DNA of 54,816 nucleotides from an uncultured Pseudomonadota bacterium (GTDB lineage Bacteria > Myxococcota_A > UBA796 > CAJQPC01), in NCBI GenBank assembly GCA_913060515.1, contig CAJXRZ010000041.1, positions 1 to 54,816 on the forward strand, read 5' to 3'. Of the stretch, positions 53,846 to 54,816 are shown piece by piece (position 1 is the stretch's first letter; every line of letters starts with the position of its first letter). The notes below the pieces were generated by a model, which ran no database searches, was not told the DNA's origin, and worked only from the letters and a program-made list of their open reading frames with translations. The position numbers and the translations under genes were made by a program.

Positions 53846-54544
53846 TCAACGCCCATTGAGCAGCTCCAGCACTCGGGCGTCCCCCAGCTCCTGCGCAGCC
53901 CGCCTGGGCGTCCACCCCATTGGCCCAAGCCAGTCCGGTTCAGCACCAAGCTCCAGGAGCCTTGCGACACAGTCCGCGTGCCCGGACCGGCAGGCGTGCC
54001 AGAGGGCCACGTTCCGCTCTTGCTGCTCAGTCCCGCCCAGAAGCGACTCCATGCGAGAGAGCGAGCCAACCCCAGCGGCCTGCCACGCCGTGAGCTGGGC
54101 GCCATGGGAGAGCAGGGCCTGGGCCGCCGCCCACTTGCGAAAGATAACCGCATCAGACATCGGCGTGCCGCCTGTGAACACGGCTCCGGTGGCCTCGACG
54201 TCGGCGCCATGTTGAATAAGTGTATCAATGGCCAAGACATCGTCGGAGCTCGCAGCCCAATGCAGCGGGGTCTCCGATGCTCCTTCCCCATCGGGCTTGG
54301 AGGCTCGGGCGTTCACATCGGCCCCAGCCTCTACAAGCAACCCGATGCTCTGAACCAGGCCAGGCCAGTGCCCAGGCCAGTCTGTCGCAGCGTGAAGCAG
54401 GCTCTTGTGGGTCCCATGGGTGTCCACGTAGCGGAAGCTCAGGGCATCCACCTGCTTCAAGCACAGCGCCAGCGCTGAAACGTCTCCAGTCTGTATGGCC
54501 TGAATGAGCGCTTGGGCTTGGGGGGCTGACTCAGGCAGGGTCAC
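53846..54544 (-). CDS. Ankyrin-repeat protein
   Basis: The product is 232 residues with four to five ankyrin repeats: LLHAATDWPGHWPGLVQSIG (ending AGADVNA), TPLHWAASSDDVLAIDTLIQ (ending HGADVEA), a third near MSDAVIFRKWAAAQALLSHG, and ALWHACRSGHADCVARLLEL (ending GAEPD). The GTG start at 54544 overlaps the preceding stop in a GTGA. It is a protein-interaction scaffold with no signal peptide. Confidence 0.8.
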   Translation of the reverse strand: MTLPESAPQAQALIQAIQTGDVSALALCLKQVDALSFRYVDTHGTHKSLLHAATDWPGHWPGLVQSIGLLVEAGADVNARASKPDGEGASETPLHWAASSDDVLAIDTLIQHGADVEATGAVFTGGTPMSDAVIFRKWAAAQALLSHGAQLTAWQAAGVGSLSRMESLLGGTEQQERNVALWHACRSGHADCVARLLELGAEPDWLGPMGWTPRRAAQELGDARVLELLNGR

Positions 54545-54816
54545 CCTTCCAGCTTCTCCACGATCAGGTCGATGAACTCGTCCCGGTCCAGCTGGCGGTA
54601 GCTGTAGCTCTCCTCGAACCACACACAGATGGCGTCCTTCTCGCCTTCTCGGGCCATGCGCGCGACCGTGGAGCTGGCTTGGCACAAGGCCACGATGCGA
54701 CCCAACACGCCTTCGGCTGCGGAGTGCCCGGGATGGTAACGGTCTCGGAGCCAGGCAAAGACCAAGTAGACAAGCGCAGGGTCAGCGTCCTCGGCGACCA
54801 CACGGATGTCGGCGAT
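54541..54816 (-). CDS. Partial protein of unknown function, cut by the window end
   Basis: The frame is open to base 54816, so the 5' end lies outside the window (92 residues seen). The visible part has ALVYLVFAWLRDRYHPGH and a helical tail ending FIDLIVEKLEG. No family is recognised. It is the first visible gene of the leftward ankyrin/SUKH/GNAT set, coupled to the ankyrin gene by a GTGA overlap. An internal GTG at 54801 is a possible but unlikely start. Confidence 0.6.
   Translation of the reverse strand: MADIRVVAEDADPALVYLVFAWLRDRYHPGHSAAEGVLGRIVALCQASSTVARMAREGEKDAICVWFEESYSYRQLDRDEFIDLIVEKLEG

Overview
The window is GC-rich, densely coding DNA. Its stop codons are tightly packed, it often uses GTG or TTG starts, it encodes many short-signal lipoproteins, and it carries a MopE-type Asp-rich/CDG repeat protein and an ECF42-type sigma factor. 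Together these suggest a Myxococcota-like (former Deltaproteobacteria) bacterium. This is inference: there is no rRNA or ribosomal protein gene to confirm it. The first 48 bases are Illumina Nextera library adapter with an index, so the left edge is a raw contig end and not biology.

Layout. (1) 0.2-5.2 kb: a protein of unknown function overlapping thymidine kinase (tdk), a secreted discoidin/beta-propeller protein, and a lipoprotein. (2) 5.2-11.3 kb: a compact chemotaxis-type cluster. cheA-cheW-cheR-cheB runs leftward. A small MshEN-like protein, cheY and a CheC/CheX-like phosphatase candidate run rightward. No receptors or flagellar genes are present. (3) 11.3-31.7 kb: mostly housekeeping and metabolic genes. 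These are an OPT peptide transporter, malic enzyme-phosphotransacetylase fusion (maeB) with a hairpin over its ribosome binding site, a short MetE-like protein, a YfhO-like membrane protein, a thioesterase, an aconitase-family enzyme with its swivel domain in front, a MopE-like protein, carboxypeptidase Taq, a YCII/ECF42 sigma pair with a recognisable ECF promoter, three envelope genes, and ychF.

(4) 31.7-39.7 kb: an accessory block of mixed origin. Two two-gene operons (SDR plus MBL-like, and SGNH hydrolase plus SRPBCC) have the same promoter with the dyad TGAATC-N10-GATTCA over the -35 box, so they are probably one regulon. A LysR regulator, an orphan C-terminal gene fragment and a truncated HEPN RNase remnant lie beside them. 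Next come a flavin monooxygenase with an N-terminal DnaJ-type zinc-knuckle pair, a second SDR and a BLUF blue-light sensor. (5) 39.8-44.3 kb: a rightward run with two alpha/beta hydrolases (one fused to OsmC) and three uncharacterised proteins.

(6) 44.3-48.9 kb: a TetR regulator coupled to a TetX/PHBH-like flavin monooxygenase. Across a 56-bp near-perfect palindrome these diverge from a secreted protein, a Tat-exported intradiol dioxygenase and an M14-type metallopeptidase. (7) 48.9-54.8 kb: a tandem SnoaL-like protein, a lipoprotein, katG with an OxyR-like site upstream, and a leftward set (partial gene, ankyrin, SUKH, GNAT-like) that resembles toxin-immunity neighbourhoods. I saw no tRNA, rRNA, CRISPR array, intact insertion sequence or prophage.
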